DNA of 64,000 bases, from positions 1-64,000 of the forward strand of contig JADFXI010000001.1 in NCBI GenBank assembly GCA_015233655.1, read 5' to 3'. Source of the DNA: Nitrospirota bacterium. GTDB taxonomy: Bacteria; Nitrospirota; Thermodesulfovibrionia; Thermodesulfovibrionales; Dissulfurispiraceae. The position numbers and the translations under genes were made by a program. Shown piece after piece: positions 1-8,778 of this stretch (its first letter is position 1; each line of letters opens with the position of its first letter). A model generated the notes under the pieces. It did no database searches. It saw only the letters and a list, made by a program, of their open reading frames with translations, and had not been told where the DNA came from.

Positions 1-28
1 CTCAAGCGGCAATTATTACCGGTGTCTT

Positions 29-1483
29 TCAGCGCTCTTTTCTTGCAACCCTGTATCTCTGATCTTTAACTATCCTGCCTTTGCTGCCACGTTTATCGAA
101 CTCCAGGAGTTCGACTTTCCCATCATCCCGCTCGTAATACATAGCATTGCCGTCATCAATAGCAGGAAAATATCCGCCTGAAATGTCTTCATACAGATTA
201 ACCTTGTATAGTGGCCTGCCGGCCGGAGTAGCATCAAAAGAAGCAAACCTAAGAAGGCCGTTGTGCTCATACACCGTGTGTTTGCCGTTCCTGCTCTTAT
301 AGCCCACAAAGTATTTCCCCTGCTCCTTATGATAAATGTCAGCGTTCAGGCTATAAAGTTTGTCTCCAACAATTTCGTTGAACATGAGCCCTTTGACCTT
401 GAAGGTCTTGCCGGCGTTGCACAAGGCCCATTCGGACGTGAACCTGTCCGGGCTGTGCGTTAATAGCGTCCTGTCCTTCCTCAATGTAGTATTCTTTAAC
501 TTTCCGTAGTCGGTATGGACTACACTGTTTCTTGCCGCAATATCGTGCAGAACAGCGGCATCCTTGAATGCCTCAATTGCGCTCTGATAACGCTCCCTGC
601 TCCAGATTCGCTCTATGTAATCATTAATGTCCCCGTAAATTACGGAAGCGGACCTGAAGTCTCGTTTTGACATAGGTAAATTCTGACGCTTTTTTTCCGA
701 ACAAAGCTGTTTCCAGAGTTCGATGTCGTGGGCCGTATCAGAGCTGAATACCATTGCTTCGCCGTCTTTTTTAATCTTTACCCCGATGCCGGTAACGCCA
801 TGCCATACAGGGGCTTTTATCGCCTCAATAGAACAACCATGCCCGTCGACGTAAATGTTCTTGTCTTCCTCATAGAATACAGACGATGAAAAAGGATAAA
901 AGCTCTCGGGCTCGACCCATTCCCCGTACTCAGGGTCTTTAAAGAGCATCCTGCGTTTACCGCTCTTTTGACTGATGACAATTTTCGCCTTCGCCGGCGG
1001 CACAATATTGCCGCGCGCGTCGGTTATACGCAGACAGGTCTTTCCTTTGCCCTCATCTGTCGAGACAATCCTGAATTTGGCCCTTGGACCTATTATTTGA
1101 TAATCGACAAAATCCTCATAAGGGATATCTACAATTGTCTTTGAATCATTGCTGAGACTTGTCACCAGCGACGGGGTGGCCGAAGCAACGATATCGTCAT
1201 GAACGGATTCAGAAGTTATGAGCCTGATCTTTTTACGTATGTCAGGAGCATACCTGCTGAAGAGAGCGAGATCGCTGAACCATCGTTTGTGGTCTTCATG
1301 GCAGTGAGATATTATCAGGGCATCGACGCCCTTCAGTCCGTGACCGCCTATCTGCTGAAAAAGCGGGGCACCGCAATCGACAAGAAAATTCGATCGGCCG
1401 GCCCTTACCTGATAGCCGATGCTCTTTCCAACACGAGAAAAAGGCCCGAAGTCTCCCCACACATGAAGAGTAATTCCATCCAT
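29..1483 (-). CDS. MBL-fold metallo-hydrolase of unknown substrate
   Basis: Predicted 484-residue metallo-beta-lactamase-fold hydrolase. The metal-binding motif HCHEDH lies at residues 60-65, after a strand ending LVDCG (34-38), as in the MBL core. A second SSDTAH segment near residue 250 could give another metal ligand. Roughly the last 140 residues lie beyond the core and match no domain I know. There is no signal peptide, so it is probably cytoplasmic. The ATG at 1483 has no clear Shine-Dalgarno, but it gives the normal spacing to the first core strand. It lies 35 bases after ruvC on the same strand and may be its last co-transcribed gene. MBL families include nucleases, phosphodiesterases and thioesterases, and the sequence does not decide between them. 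Confidence 0.75.
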   Translation of the reverse strand: MDGITLHVWGDFGPFSRVGKSIGYQVRAGRSNFLVDCGAPLFQQIGGHGLKGVDALIISHCHEDHKRWFSDLALFSRYAPDIRKKIRLITSESVHDDIVASATPSLVTSLSNDSKTIVDIPYEDFVDYQIIGPRAKFRIVSTDEGKGKTCLRITDARGNIVPPAKAKIVISQKSGKRRMLFKDPEYGEWVEPESFYPFSSSVFYEEDKNIYVDGHGCSIEAIKAPVWHGVTGIGVKIKKDGEAMVFSSDTAHDIELWKQLCSEKKRQNLPMSKRDFRSASVIYGDINDYIERIWSRERYQSAIEAFKDAAVLHDIAARNSVVHTDYGKLKNTTLRKDRTLLTHSPDRFTSEWALCNAGKTFKVKGLMFNEIVGDKLYSLNADIYHKEQGKYFVGYKSRNGKHTVYEHNGLLRFASFDATPAGRPLYKVNLYEDISGGYFPAIDDGNAMYYERDDGKVELLEFDKRGSKGRIVKDQRYRVARKER

Positions 1484-1518
1484 AATCTATGCAGCCTCAC
1501 CGTTCAGGGCAAATGCCG

Positions 1519-2055
1519 TCATGAGCATGACTTGCCGCCTGCCGGAATTCCAAAATTCATTGTATGCGAGTGGCACAGTGCCAGGGCCAGCGCATCGGCG
1601 CTGTCCGGGGAGAGGTCGTGCCCTATCTCCAGAATGGCCCTCACCATGTTTTGCACCTGGTTCTTGTCTGCCCTGCCATAACCGACAACTGACTTCTTGA
1701 CTTCAAGTGCGGAATACTCGTAAATATCAATGCCTGTAAGTGCGGCAGCGGTGAGGACAACGCCCCTCGTATGTCCAAGGCTCAGGGCCGCCTTTATTCC
1801 CTTTGCAAAAAACATCTTTTCTATGACTATTTCATCAGGCTTGTATTCGGCTATTACTTCGGTAAGGGTGGTGAAAAGCTCTTTAAGCCGTATATGCAGA
1901 GGTTTGCGAGCAGGAAGAACAATTCTGCCGGAAGCGAGATACAGGACCCGTGCGTCCTTACGGCTGACGTTGACGCGGGGGCCTCGGCTGTCAGGCGCCT
2001 TTATAAAACCATACCCGCAATAAATACTGCCGGGATCTATACCAAGAATTTTCAT
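1519..2055 (-). CDS. ruvC: Crossover junction endodeoxyribonuclease RuvC
   Basis: Holliday-junction resolvase that nicks four-way junctions on the RuvAB branch-migration complex, 178 residues. The RNase H-like active site is visible: D7 in GIDPG, E79 in IEKMF, and D151/D154 near the C terminus (SPDSADAL). The frame is open a further 18 codons upstream, but the ATG at 2055 begins the family-standard MKILGIDPG and sits 5 bases after the gmhA stop, so that start is chosen. The segment between D7 and E79 is about a dozen residues longer than in E. coli. ruvA and ruvB are not adjacent, which is unusual but not rare. Confidence 0.95.
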   Translation of the reverse strand: MKILGIDPGSIYCGYGFIKAPDSRGPRVNVSRKDARVLYLASGRIVLPARKPLHIRLKELFTTLTEVIAEYKPDEIVIEKMFFAKGIKAALSLGHTRGVVLTAAALTGIDIYEYSALEVKKSVVGYGRADKNQVQNMVRAILEIGHDLSPDSADALALALCHSHTMNFGIPAGGKSCS

Positions 2056-2060
2056 TCCAT

Positions 2061-2645
2061 CTATTTTTTTCTCGGCGCTTCGAAAAGTATCTCTTCGACC
2101 ATCTGGCATATAACGTGTGCGAGCGTTATATGCACTTCCTGTACACGAGGAGTATCTTCAGAGGGGACAACGAACGCGTACTCATTCTTTGCGGCTAATC
2201 TCTCCCCCTTGACGCCGGTAAAAGCAATGGTGCGCAAGCCCTTCTTTTTTGCCGCATCGACCGCCTTAAGTATATTCTTGGAGGTCCCGCTGGTGCTTAT
2301 GGCTATAGAAATGTCGCCTTCCTCGCCCAAGGTCTTGACCTGCCTGGCAAAAATTTCAGAATAATCATAATCATTCGCAATAGATGTCAGCACTGCCATA
2401 TCCGTATTCAATGAAACGGCAGGCAAACCCGGACGGTCTCTCTTAAAACGGTTCACGAATTCCGCAGCAATGTGCGACGCATCGCATGCGCTTCCACCAT
2501 TGCCGAAGATCAAGACCTTGTGGCCTTCATTGAAGGTGTCGGCAATAAGCCTCGAAACCTCGGCTATAAGAGACACATTTTCCTTGACGAATTTTTCCTT
2601 TACCGCAATACTATCTTCAAATGCTTTAAATATCTTTTTTTCCAT
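2061..2645 (-). CDS. gmhA: Phosphoheptose isomerase (sedoheptulose 7-phosphate isomerase)
   Basis: 194-residue SIS-domain isomerase converting sedoheptulose 7-phosphate to D-glycero-D-manno-heptose 7-phosphate, the first step of heptose supply for LPS inner core. Family signatures are GNGGSACDASHIAAEF near residues 49-64, STSGTSKN in the sugar-phosphate loop, and QEVHITLAHVICQMVE near the C terminus, which carries the catalytic His and the helix typical of GmhA. Length is normal. It is the first gene of a short minus-strand run with ruvC. It supports a Gram-negative envelope with heptose-containing LPS. Other SIS proteins are possible, but the C-terminal motif favours GmhA. Confidence 0.92.
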   Translation of the reverse strand: MEKKIFKAFEDSIAVKEKFVKENVSLIAEVSRLIADTFNEGHKVLIFGNGGSACDASHIAAEFVNRFKRDRPGLPAVSLNTDMAVLTSIANDYDYSEIFARQVKTLGEEGDISIAISTSGTSKNILKAVDAAKKKGLRTIAFTGVKGERLAAKNEYAFVVPSEDTPRVQEVHITLAHVICQMVEEILFEAPRKK

Positions 2646-2725
2646 CAGATTAGTTTACATTGGCAAAAAAACCACGTCAAGCGCAAAAGCGCGACTAACA
2701 AACGCGTATTCTGATTTTTATTGTC

Positions 2726-2755
2726 TTCAATAATCAAAGTGGAAACGCTTATAAT
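2726..2755 (+). promoter_or_regulatory. Putative promoter of the lipocalin-like gene
   Basis: A perfect TATAAT at 2750-2755 lies about 33 bases before the ATG at 2788. The -35 region is weak (TTCAAT at 2726-2731, 18-base spacer). The start codon is preceded by a strong AAAGGAGG at 2775-2782. Confidence 0.4.
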
Positions 2756-2787
2756 AAAAAGTGGAGCACATAATAAAGGAGGACACC

Positions 2788-3276
2788 ATGTCTAAGCTGA
2801 AGCTGTTATTTGTTTTGTTCTTATTTGTGACTGCAGCGCAGCCAGTTTTCGCAGAAGACCGCGCACAGATTCAGGGTGTATGGAAACTGGTTTCTTACGA
2901 AGTCGAGATTCAGGCAACAGGACAAAAAGAATTCCCCATGGGACAAAACCCGTCCGGTTACGTGATCTTCACGCCGGAGGGTCGGGTAATGTTCATCCTG
3001 ACTGCAGAGGGGCGAAAACCGGCAAAAACCGCAGAGGAACGTGCCAACCTGTTGAGCACTGTGATTGCATACACCGGCACGTACCGCCTGGAAGAAGACA
3101 AGTGGATTACGAAGGTCGAAGTCGCCTGGAATCCTGACTGGATTGGGACAGAACAGAAACGCTCATTCAAAGTGGACCAGAGTCATCTTCAAGTCCTCAC
3201 GCCTTGGCGAGTTATGCCTAACTGGCCTGACAAGGGCATGACGCGGAGCATCATCAGCTTTGAACGGGCAAAATAG
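2788..3276 (+). CDS. Exported lipocalin-like domain protein
   Basis: 162-residue protein with a Sec signal peptide (MSKLKLLFVLFLFV core, AxA-type site near PVFAED) and a single small beta-barrel-like domain. The mature part has IQGVWKLVSYEVE, SGYVIFTPEGRVMFILTAEGRKP and YTGTYRLEEDKW, the pattern of the lipocalin-like family found in many bacteria; ligand unknown. The ATG at 2788 is chosen over an upstream GTG at 2761 because AAAGGAGG sits 5 bases before it and the signal peptide then begins normally. It is a single plus-strand gene convergent with the HIT gene, whose stop is only 12 bases away. Probably periplasmic. Confidence 0.75.
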   Translation: MSKLKLLFVLFLFVTAAQPVFAEDRAQIQGVWKLVSYEVEIQATGQKEFPMGQNPSGYVIFTPEGRVMFILTAEGRKPAKTAEERANLLSTVIAYTGTYRLEEDKWITKVEVAWNPDWIGTEQKRSFKVDQSHLQVLTPWRVMPNWPDKGMTRSIISFERAK

Positions 3277-3288
3277 GATAATCTGTAC

Positions 3289-3777
3289 CTATTTCTTTCC
3301 GCCTGCAAAAAACGGGGAAAGTTTGTCGTAGGTGTCGAGTATATGTTCCGGGATCACTCTAATCTCACCCGTAATGGTCATGAAATTGGCGTCCCCGGCC
3401 CATCGGGGAACTATATGGACATGCAGGTGCTCTTCGATTCCGGCCCCTGCAACCTCGCCTAAATTAACTCCGACGTTAAAACCTTCGGGATGAAATGCCT
3501 TCGTGAGACAATCTATCGAGAACCTGGTAAGTTTCATTATGTCCAGCATATCTTCTTCAGCTAGATTATCGAAGGACGAAGTATGGACATTCGGGACCAC
3601 CATAAGATGTCCGTTGTTATATGGGTACTTATTCATGATCACAAATGATTTCGGGCCTCTGTACAGGATAAGGTTGTCCCTGTCCTTGTCTTCAGCCTGC
3701 CTTACGCAAAAGACGCACTCCCGTTCTTTCGGGCCGAGAATATATTCCATTCTCCATGGGGCCCAGAGTACCTTCAT
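3289..3777 (-). CDS. HIT-family nucleotide hydrolase/phosphorylase
   Basis: 162-residue histidine-triad protein. The triad HLHVHIVPRW and the preceding NVGVNLGEVAGAGIEEH are characteristic, and the N-terminal WAPWRMEYI with the CVFC pair is typical of the bacterial Ap4A-phosphorylase-like/HIT branch. It probably cleaves dinucleoside polyphosphates or nucleotide phosphoramidates; the substrate is not determined by sequence. The ATG at 3777 overlaps the upstream UDG stop by four bases (ATGA), indicating translational coupling. The frame stays open 21 codons upstream, but that region belongs to the UDG tail. Confidence 0.9.
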   Translation of the reverse strand: MKVLWAPWRMEYILGPKERECVFCVRQAEDKDRDNLILYRGPKSFVIMNKYPYNNGHLMVVPNVHTSSFDNLAEEDMLDIMKLTRFSIDCLTKAFHPEGFNVGVNLGEVAGAGIEEHLHVHIVPRWAGDANFMTITGEIRVIPEHILDTYDKLSPFFAGGKK

Positions 3778-4481
3778 GATCTGCTCCGCAATGATTCGAG
3801 TTTCTTCATCACCGCCTGGGCATCCTCCCATGTCAGCCATTTATCACGCGGATTCCTCAGAAGGTAGGCCGGATGGAAGGTCGGCATGACAGGTATTCCC
3901 CTGTACTCACCGAACTTTCCGCGGGTCCGTGTAATGGAAAACTTGGTTATAGGCTCAGAAATGCCTAAAATGGTGTACGCAGCGACCTTTCCAAGAGAAA
4001 CGATAACTCGAGGCTGTATTATCTCAATCTGTTTGACAAGAAACTGTAAACACGAAGCAACCTCATCCTCCTGCGGATCGCGGTTCATCGGAGGCCTGCA
4101 TTTTACAATGTTCGCTATATAGACATCTTCACGTCTGAAACCCATTTTTTCTATAAGCCGATCCAGCAATTTCCCGGCATCGCCGACAAATGGCCTGCCC
4201 TGCGCATCTTCTTCCCTGCCGGGACCTTCACCGATAAACATAATGCCTGTGTCAGCATTGCCTTCGCCGAAAACTATGTTTGTTCTGCCCTCTGAAAGTT
4301 TGCACCGCCGGCAATCGCCAATGAATTCACGCAGCTCACCAAGCGCGGCTTCTTTCGGTAGAGACGGTAAATCCCGCGATGCGCCGGTTTCGCAGCAATT
4401 CAGCGGAAGCCGCTCGAGACCGAGTTCGCCATAGAAATCAAACAGCATTCTTATACTCTCTCTGACCGCTTCTTTCTGCAT
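3774..4481 (-). CDS. Family-4 uracil-DNA glycosylase (iron-sulfur type)
   Basis: 235-residue UDG that removes uracil from DNA to start base-excision repair. Family-4 motifs are present: GEGPGREED (motif A region), the PFVGDAGKLLD stretch, NIVKCRPP, and HPAYLLRNP (motif B). Cysteines in CRRCKL, KCRPP and ASCLQF fit the four ligands of the [4Fe-4S] cluster of this family. About 50 extra N-terminal residues precede the core. It overlaps the HIT gene by 4 bases and follows nadK by 3, so these genes are probably one transcript with tsaE. Confidence 0.92.
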   Translation of the reverse strand: MQKEAVRESIRMLFDFYGELGLERLPLNCCETGASRDLPSLPKEAALGELREFIGDCRRCKLSEGRTNIVFGEGNADTGIMFIGEGPGREEDAQGRPFVGDAGKLLDRLIEKMGFRREDVYIANIVKCRPPMNRDPQEDEVASCLQFLVKQIEIIQPRVIVSLGKVAAYTILGISEPITKFSITRTRGKFGEYRGIPVMPTFHPAYLLRNPRDKWLTWEDAQAVMKKLESLRSRS

Positions 4482-4484
4482 TTG

Positions 4485-5336
4485 TTACCTTTCGCCCCAT
4501 TTCAATTTAGTCCTCAATACCTGAAAATAGTCTCTATCTTTGGGTATGAGAAGCCTGGTAGTAAAAGCCGCTTTCTTTACTTCCACAGTATCGTCCCGTT
4601 GCAGTGAAAATCCAATCTGGCCGTCGAGCGTCAGAAATACATCCTCGCCGGAGGCCTTAAGAGTCGAGCGAATTTCAACTCCGTCGGGCAAAACAATGGG
4701 CCGGTTGGTCAGAGTGTGAGGGCATATCGGGGACAGCATAATGCTGTTCAGCGAAGGATAGAGTATCGGTCCACCGGCAGCCAGTGAGTACGCCGTAGAA
4801 CCTGTCGGTGTGGATATGATAAGACCATCGGCCCTGAAAGTGGTCACATATCTGCTGTCGATAAACGTATCGAGTTCAATCATTCTCGCCAAAGCCCCTT
4901 TATTTACGACCACATCGTTGAGGACTGTAAAATCAGCAACAGCATTATTGTTGCGCATCACTCTGGCAGCAAGCATGATACGTTCCTCAAGTGAATAGTT
5001 GCCTGCCAGAATCTCATCCATGACGTCAAAAAGCTCATCTTTGTTCACCTCGGTAATAAATCCAAGCCCCCCCAGATTAACGCCGAGTATAGGTACTCCT
5101 CTGTCACCGATGAGCCTGGTTACGCCAAGCATGGTGCCGTCTCCGCCAAACACGATGATCATGTCCGCAAGCAAGGGGATCTGAACTCTCGAATGCCCCT
5201 CAACCCCCATCACCGTCGCTGTTTCCTCATCTATAAACACTTCACAGCCTTTTTTGACAAGCCAGGGGAGGAGTGACTTCAATATAGCGGCAGGTTCTGC
5301 CCTCCCGGTTTTACATATTACACCTATACGTTTCAC
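4485..5336 (-). CDS. nadK: NAD kinase
   Basis: 283-residue ATP-NAD kinase that makes NADP from NAD. The GGDGTML motif (64-70) holds the catalytic Asp. NLGGLGFITEV, the long substrate loop ending PTGSTAYSLAAGGPI, and a C-terminal beta-sandwich with LDGQIGF are all conserved. Length is typical. It starts 3 bases after the tsaE stop in a tightly packed operon. Confidence 0.95.
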   Translation of the reverse strand: MKRIGVICKTGRAEPAAILKSLLPWLVKKGCEVFIDEETATVMGVEGHSRVQIPLLADMIIVFGGDGTMLGVTRLIGDRGVPILGVNLGGLGFITEVNKDELFDVMDEILAGNYSLEERIMLAARVMRNNNAVADFTVLNDVVVNKGALARMIELDTFIDSRYVTTFRADGLIISTPTGSTAYSLAAGGPILYPSLNSIMLSPICPHTLTNRPIVLPDGVEIRSTLKASGEDVFLTLDGQIGFSLQRDDTVEVKKAAFTTRLLIPKDRDYFQVLRTKLKWGER

Positions 5337-5339
5337 CTG

Positions 5340-5807
5340 TTAATCATCTCCATTATTATCAATACCCTCTATGACGATTTCCCTCTCATTCTCTGCAACA
5401 TGAGAGATGCGCACTTTAACAGCCTTTTCAGTCTCACCCGAAAGCCTTTCGGCCCACTCTATAACGGCAACGCCGCCTGTATCTATATATTCCCAGATGC
5501 CGGCGGCATCCACCGCAGCATGGCTTTCGAGCCGGTAGAGGTCAATATGATAAAAAGGAGGTTCCGTCTCATACTCGGCAACCATAACGTAGCTCGCGCT
5601 GCCCACATCTCTTTTTTCGATCCCGAACGCTGAAGCGATTCCCTTTATCAGAGTTGTCTTGCCTGTACCGAGATCGCCGTATAACAATACTGTTTTTGCG
5701 CCCGCCGGAGATCTTAAGAAAGCCCCCAGCTTGAAACCTATTTGTTCGGTTTCAGCGGACGATTTGGAAATCATCCTCACAGGCAAACATTCTATTTCCA
5801 TTGACAC
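5340..5807 (-). CDS. tsaE: tRNA threonylcarbamoyladenosine biosynthesis ATPase TsaE
   Basis: 155-residue P-loop ATPase needed with TsaB, TsaC and TsaD for t6A37 modification of ANN-decoding tRNAs. Walker A is GDLGTGKTT (44-52), followed by KGIASAFG and, later, YHIDLYRLE and VIEWAERL, which are family hallmarks. The partners tsaB/C/D are not in the window. It lies 25 bases downstream of the CBS gene and 3 bases upstream of nadK. Confidence 0.93.
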   Translation of the reverse strand: MSMEIECLPVRMISKSSAETEQIGFKLGAFLRSPAGAKTVLLYGDLGTGKTTLIKGIASAFGIEKRDVGSASYVMVAEYETEPPFYHIDLYRLESHAAVDAAGIWEYIDTGGVAVIEWAERLSGETEKAVKVRISHVAENEREIVIEGIDNNGDD

Positions 5808-5832
5808 CGCACCGCCGCGCGCACTTTACGCG

Positions 5833-6282
5833 CTATCTTGCAATCCCCTTGATAAGGTCCATTTTGCCAATAATCCCGACGATTTTGCCTCCGGTCACTA
5901 CAGGTATAAGATACATCTTCTTTTCGGACATGATTGTCGCTATGTCCTCGACAGTAGTCTCCTCGGAAACAGTAACTACGTCTTTAATGAATATATCATT
6001 TACTGTAACAGCTGCCATTTGCCTGATCTCTTTTTCGATGGCCGCAGGACTCTCCAGCATGATGTAAGCATCGAAAAGCCTCATTACAGTTGGGATATGC
6101 AGACGCTTGTTCTTGTTTATCAAATCATTTTCCGTGACGATGCCGAGCAACGCTCCTTTATCATCCGCAACAGGTGCGCCGCTGATATTATGGTCGATCA
6201 AAATCCGCGCCAGGTCTTCAAGGGTGGTGGCGGGCGTCACTGTTATCACATTTTTCGTCATTATGTCTTTTGCCTTGAGCAT
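5833..6282 (-). CDS. Two-CBS-domain protein
   Basis: 149-residue protein made of two CBS motifs forming one Bateman module: MLKAKDIMTKNVITVTP to GIVTENDLI, and VNDIFIKDVVTV to GIIGKMDLI. Such stand-alone modules bind adenosine nucleotides and act as energy or redox sensors, often through partners. No fused effector domain is present and the target is unknown. It precedes tsaE-nadK and follows pgeF, separated from the latter by a 64-base gap with heptamer repeats. Confidence 0.88.
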   Translation of the reverse strand: MLKAKDIMTKNVITVTPATTLEDLARILIDHNISGAPVADDKGALLGIVTENDLINKNKRLHIPTVMRLFDAYIMLESPAAIEKEIRQMAAVTVNDIFIKDVVTVSEETTVEDIATIMSEKKMYLIPVVTGGKIVGIIGKMDLIKGIAR

Positions 6283-6301
6283 AGCGTCTCCTTTTTTTCT
6301 G

Positions 6302-6343
6302 CTTTCCGCTTTTTACTTTTAACTTCTCAGTCCTTACTTTTCT
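6302..6343. repeat. Degenerate heptanucleotide tandem repeat
   Basis: Six consecutive 7-base units on the plus strand, CTTTCCG, CTTTTTA, CTTTTAA, CTTCTCA, GTCCTTA and CTTTTCT, fill most of the gap between the pgeF stop and the CBS gene start. The period of 7 is clear although units vary at the last three positions. Similar heptamer runs occur at 32255-32289, 51692-51719 and 61497-61517. Confidence 0.55.
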
Positions 6344-6346
6344 GTA

Positions 6347-7033
6347 TTATAAAACAATTCCGATAATGCCGCACTGACGTCCTGTGGAGCCCTTTGCAAA
6401 CCTGTAGGAGTAGTATTTATCGGGCAGGCAGTATGTGCATTCGTCGGAAAGCCATATCTGCTCATAAGGAACTCCTGAAGACACTGCCTGCTGTCTGTTG
6501 GCATGCGGCAGATCAATGCAGTATTTTTCACCTTTCGTCCGGAAATAGTCCCCCTCACCGCTGGCCCTAGTAACAGCCTCTATGACTTCATATCCTACTT
6601 CATAGCAGCACCCCCGTATGGAAGGGCCAATCGCAATGAGAATGTCGGACGGAGATGTATAGAAACGCTGCGCCATCATTTCGATGGTTTTTTTCAGTAT
6701 AGACTCTGAGGTCCCGCGCCACCCTGCATGGACAGCTCCGACCACCTGCTGTTTCTTGTCATATAAAAGGACGGGTACGCAGTCCGCCGTCTGAACACCG
6801 ATAAAAAAGCCTCTGTTGCCGGTTATTACGGCATCGGCTATTTTAGGCTCCCGATCATAATCGATAATTATCGCCTTGTCGGTATGCTTCTGAATAGGCA
6901 AGTAAACATCGCCCGACGGGACATCAAGAATCTTCGCAATCTCATGGACGAACCCATGCAAAGCCCTAGTAGTAAAAAAAGCCGTAACATGATGTCCATC
7001 AAAAATAGGTGGAACTACAACTTTGTCATTCAC
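6347..7033 (-). CDS. pgeF: Peptidoglycan editing factor / purine nucleoside phosphorylase (laccase-domain, YfiH family)
   Basis: 228-residue member of the YfiH/PgeF family, once called polyphenol oxidase. Members cleave purine nucleosides and, in E. coli, prevent misincorporation in peptidoglycan. Conserved metal-site segments are AVHAGWRGT, GPSIRGCCYEVG and the C-terminal CTYC/YSYR region, giving the usual two His and one Cys ligands. QTADCVPVLLYD is also typical. Length is slightly below average. It follows nnrD/E by 18 bases. Confidence 0.9.
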   Translation of the reverse strand: MNDKVVVPPIFDGHHVTAFFTTRALHGFVHEIAKILDVPSGDVYLPIQKHTDKAIIIDYDREPKIADAVITGNRGFFIGVQTADCVPVLLYDKKQQVVGAVHAGWRGTSESILKKTIEMMAQRFYTSPSDILIAIGPSIRGCCYEVGYEVIEAVTRASGEGDYFRTKGEKYCIDLPHANRQQAVSSGVPYEQIWLSDECTYCLPDKYYSYRFAKGSTGRQCGIIGIVL

Positions 7034-7051
7034 TTTCTGGATAAACTCCTC

Positions 7052-8599
7052 TTATGAACGATTACCAGATAATTCCATGAAAGCATCAGGCAGTGCATTA
7101 ATAATATCCGATGCAATCAGCGAGTATTCCCCTGTCTTCTCCGCCGCCTTATCACCAGCCATCCCGTGAATAAAAACCCCTGCCACAGACGCATCAGCAG
7201 GATTCAAACCCTGCCCCAGCAATGATGCGATAATGCCTGTTAGGACATCGCCTGAACCTGCGGTGGCCATGCCGGGGTTCCCCGTAGTATTGACGAATAT
7301 ATTTCCTTCAGGCAGTGCCACGACACTGGGAACTCCCTTAAGAACTAGATAAATGCAGGCATCTCCGGCAAAAGAAAGAGGCGTTTCCATACGGTCTGTA
7401 ATCTCAGGCTTATGAATAAGACGCGCCATTTCACCGGGATGAGGGGTAAGAATTACCGGCGACTTCGCCTTTGCCAGAAGTTCTTTGACACCCTCGGCAT
7501 TTTTCACCGAAGCGCTTAATGAATTCAGTCCGTCGGCATCTATGACCATGGGGACTGCCGACCGGCGAACAAGTTCCGACATTATTATTTTCGTGTCCGG
7601 CGAAACACCTATCCCCGGCCCTACGGCAATAACATCAATCTTCCTGGCAGCGAAATCGAGGACCACATCCAGCGCCTTTGATGACATCATCCCGCTGCCG
7701 TCATCCGGAAGCGGCAGGAGCATCTCTTCCATGACCAAGCCCTCAAAGCTTGCGGTCAGCGACTCAGGAATTCCGAGAGTCACGAGTCCGGAACCGCTTC
7801 TGAGTGCTGCCCGGGCACACATAAGAGCAGCACCTGTTCTGCCCCTCGAACCGGCCACTACCAGAACATGCCCGTAATCTCCCTTGAAAGAGTCGCGGCG
7901 CCTTGCTGAAATCAAACCTGAAACCATTTCCCTGCCAATCAGCCCGGCCTGTATCGAGGCTGATCCAAGCAGCTGCACGGGCATTCCAATGTCCTCTATG
8001 AATAGAGTGCCGCTATGTTCCCTGCCAGGATAGAGAAAGTGCCCCCTTTTCGGCAAACCGAAAGTGACCGTGTAATCAGCCATAATCGCGCTGCCGAGAA
8101 TCTCACCTGTGTCGGACGATATTCCCGAAGGAATATCGACAGCAAGAACAGGAGTTCCAGAACTATTCAAAAAAGAAAACATCTCGCCGAAGTCGCCTTT
8201 CACAGGACGCGAAAGACCTGTGCCGAATATCGCATCAATAACAACCGCGCCATGGAGGTCCTTTTCGCTGATGCTCTTGCGAAACTCGACAGGCACGCCG
8301 AACTTTTTTGCGGCCTGATACTGTGCCGAGCAATCGCTGCTGAGAGCATCTTTCTTTGCCGTAACCAGGACTAAGACCTTAAATCCCCAATTAAAAAGGT
8401 TCCGTGCCGCAACCAGCCCATCGCCTCCGTTATTGCCTCCCCCACAAAGTATCAATATTTTTTTTGACGGAAACAGCGTCCGAACTTTCAAAGCCACAGC
8501 CAAACCGGCCCTCTCCATCAGTACGAGACCCGGTATGCCGTAGTCTTCAATAGTGCTTCTGTCGATTCCCCTCATTTCGTCAGCAGTAACAATTTTCAT
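7052..8599 (-). CDS. nnr: Bifunctional NAD(P)H-hydrate repair enzyme (epimerase + ADP-dependent dehydratase)
   Basis: 515-residue fusion that repairs hydrated NAD(P)H. The N-terminal epimerase domain (about 1-210) has CGGGNNGGDGLVAARNL and DAIFGTGLSRPV. The C-terminal ribokinase-like dehydratase domain (about 225-515) has HVLVVAGSRGRTGAA, GPGIG, LTPHPGEMARL and NPGMATAGSGDVLTGI, with the catalytic Asp in the last. The ATG at 8599 is preferred to one 12 codons upstream because AGGAAAGGA lies just before it and MKIVTADEM is the family start. It heads the minus run divergent from ald. Confidence 0.94.
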   Translation of the reverse strand: MKIVTADEMRGIDRSTIEDYGIPGLVLMERAGLAVALKVRTLFPSKKILILCGGGNNGGDGLVAARNLFNWGFKVLVLVTAKKDALSSDCSAQYQAAKKFGVPVEFRKSISEKDLHGAVVIDAIFGTGLSRPVKGDFGEMFSFLNSSGTPVLAVDIPSGISSDTGEILGSAIMADYTVTFGLPKRGHFLYPGREHSGTLFIEDIGMPVQLLGSASIQAGLIGREMVSGLISARRRDSFKGDYGHVLVVAGSRGRTGAALMCARAALRSGSGLVTLGIPESLTASFEGLVMEEMLLPLPDDGSGMMSSKALDVVLDFAARKIDVIAVGPGIGVSPDTKIIMSELVRRSAVPMVIDADGLNSLSASVKNAEGVKELLAKAKSPVILTPHPGEMARLIHKPEITDRMETPLSFAGDACIYLVLKGVPSVVALPEGNIFVNTTGNPGMATAGSGDVLTGIIASLLGQGLNPADASVAGVFIHGMAGDKAAEKTGEYSLIASDIINALPDAFMELSGNRS

Positions 8600-8778
8600 G
8601 TGTGGGTGTCCTTTCCTGTCAGCTGTTATTGTCAAACATTTGAAATATTATATCACTATTCGGTCCAGAGCAAAAATATACTGTACCACTACCTGCCGCA
8701 TATAGCGCGCACAGGCAATTTGTGTTAATATTTGCTTGGGTGATGTATGTAAATCCATTTCTTACGGGGGAGTCAGGG

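Noticed and set aside
1771-2364. 197-residue plus-strand frame across ruvC and gmhA
   Set aside because: It is antisense to two well-recognised genes, has no family resemblance and no ribosome site.
3271-3294. AAATAGG/CCTATTT stem as a bidirectional terminator between convergent genes
   Set aside because: Seven-base AT-rich stem with long loop and no proper T-run; too weak to call.
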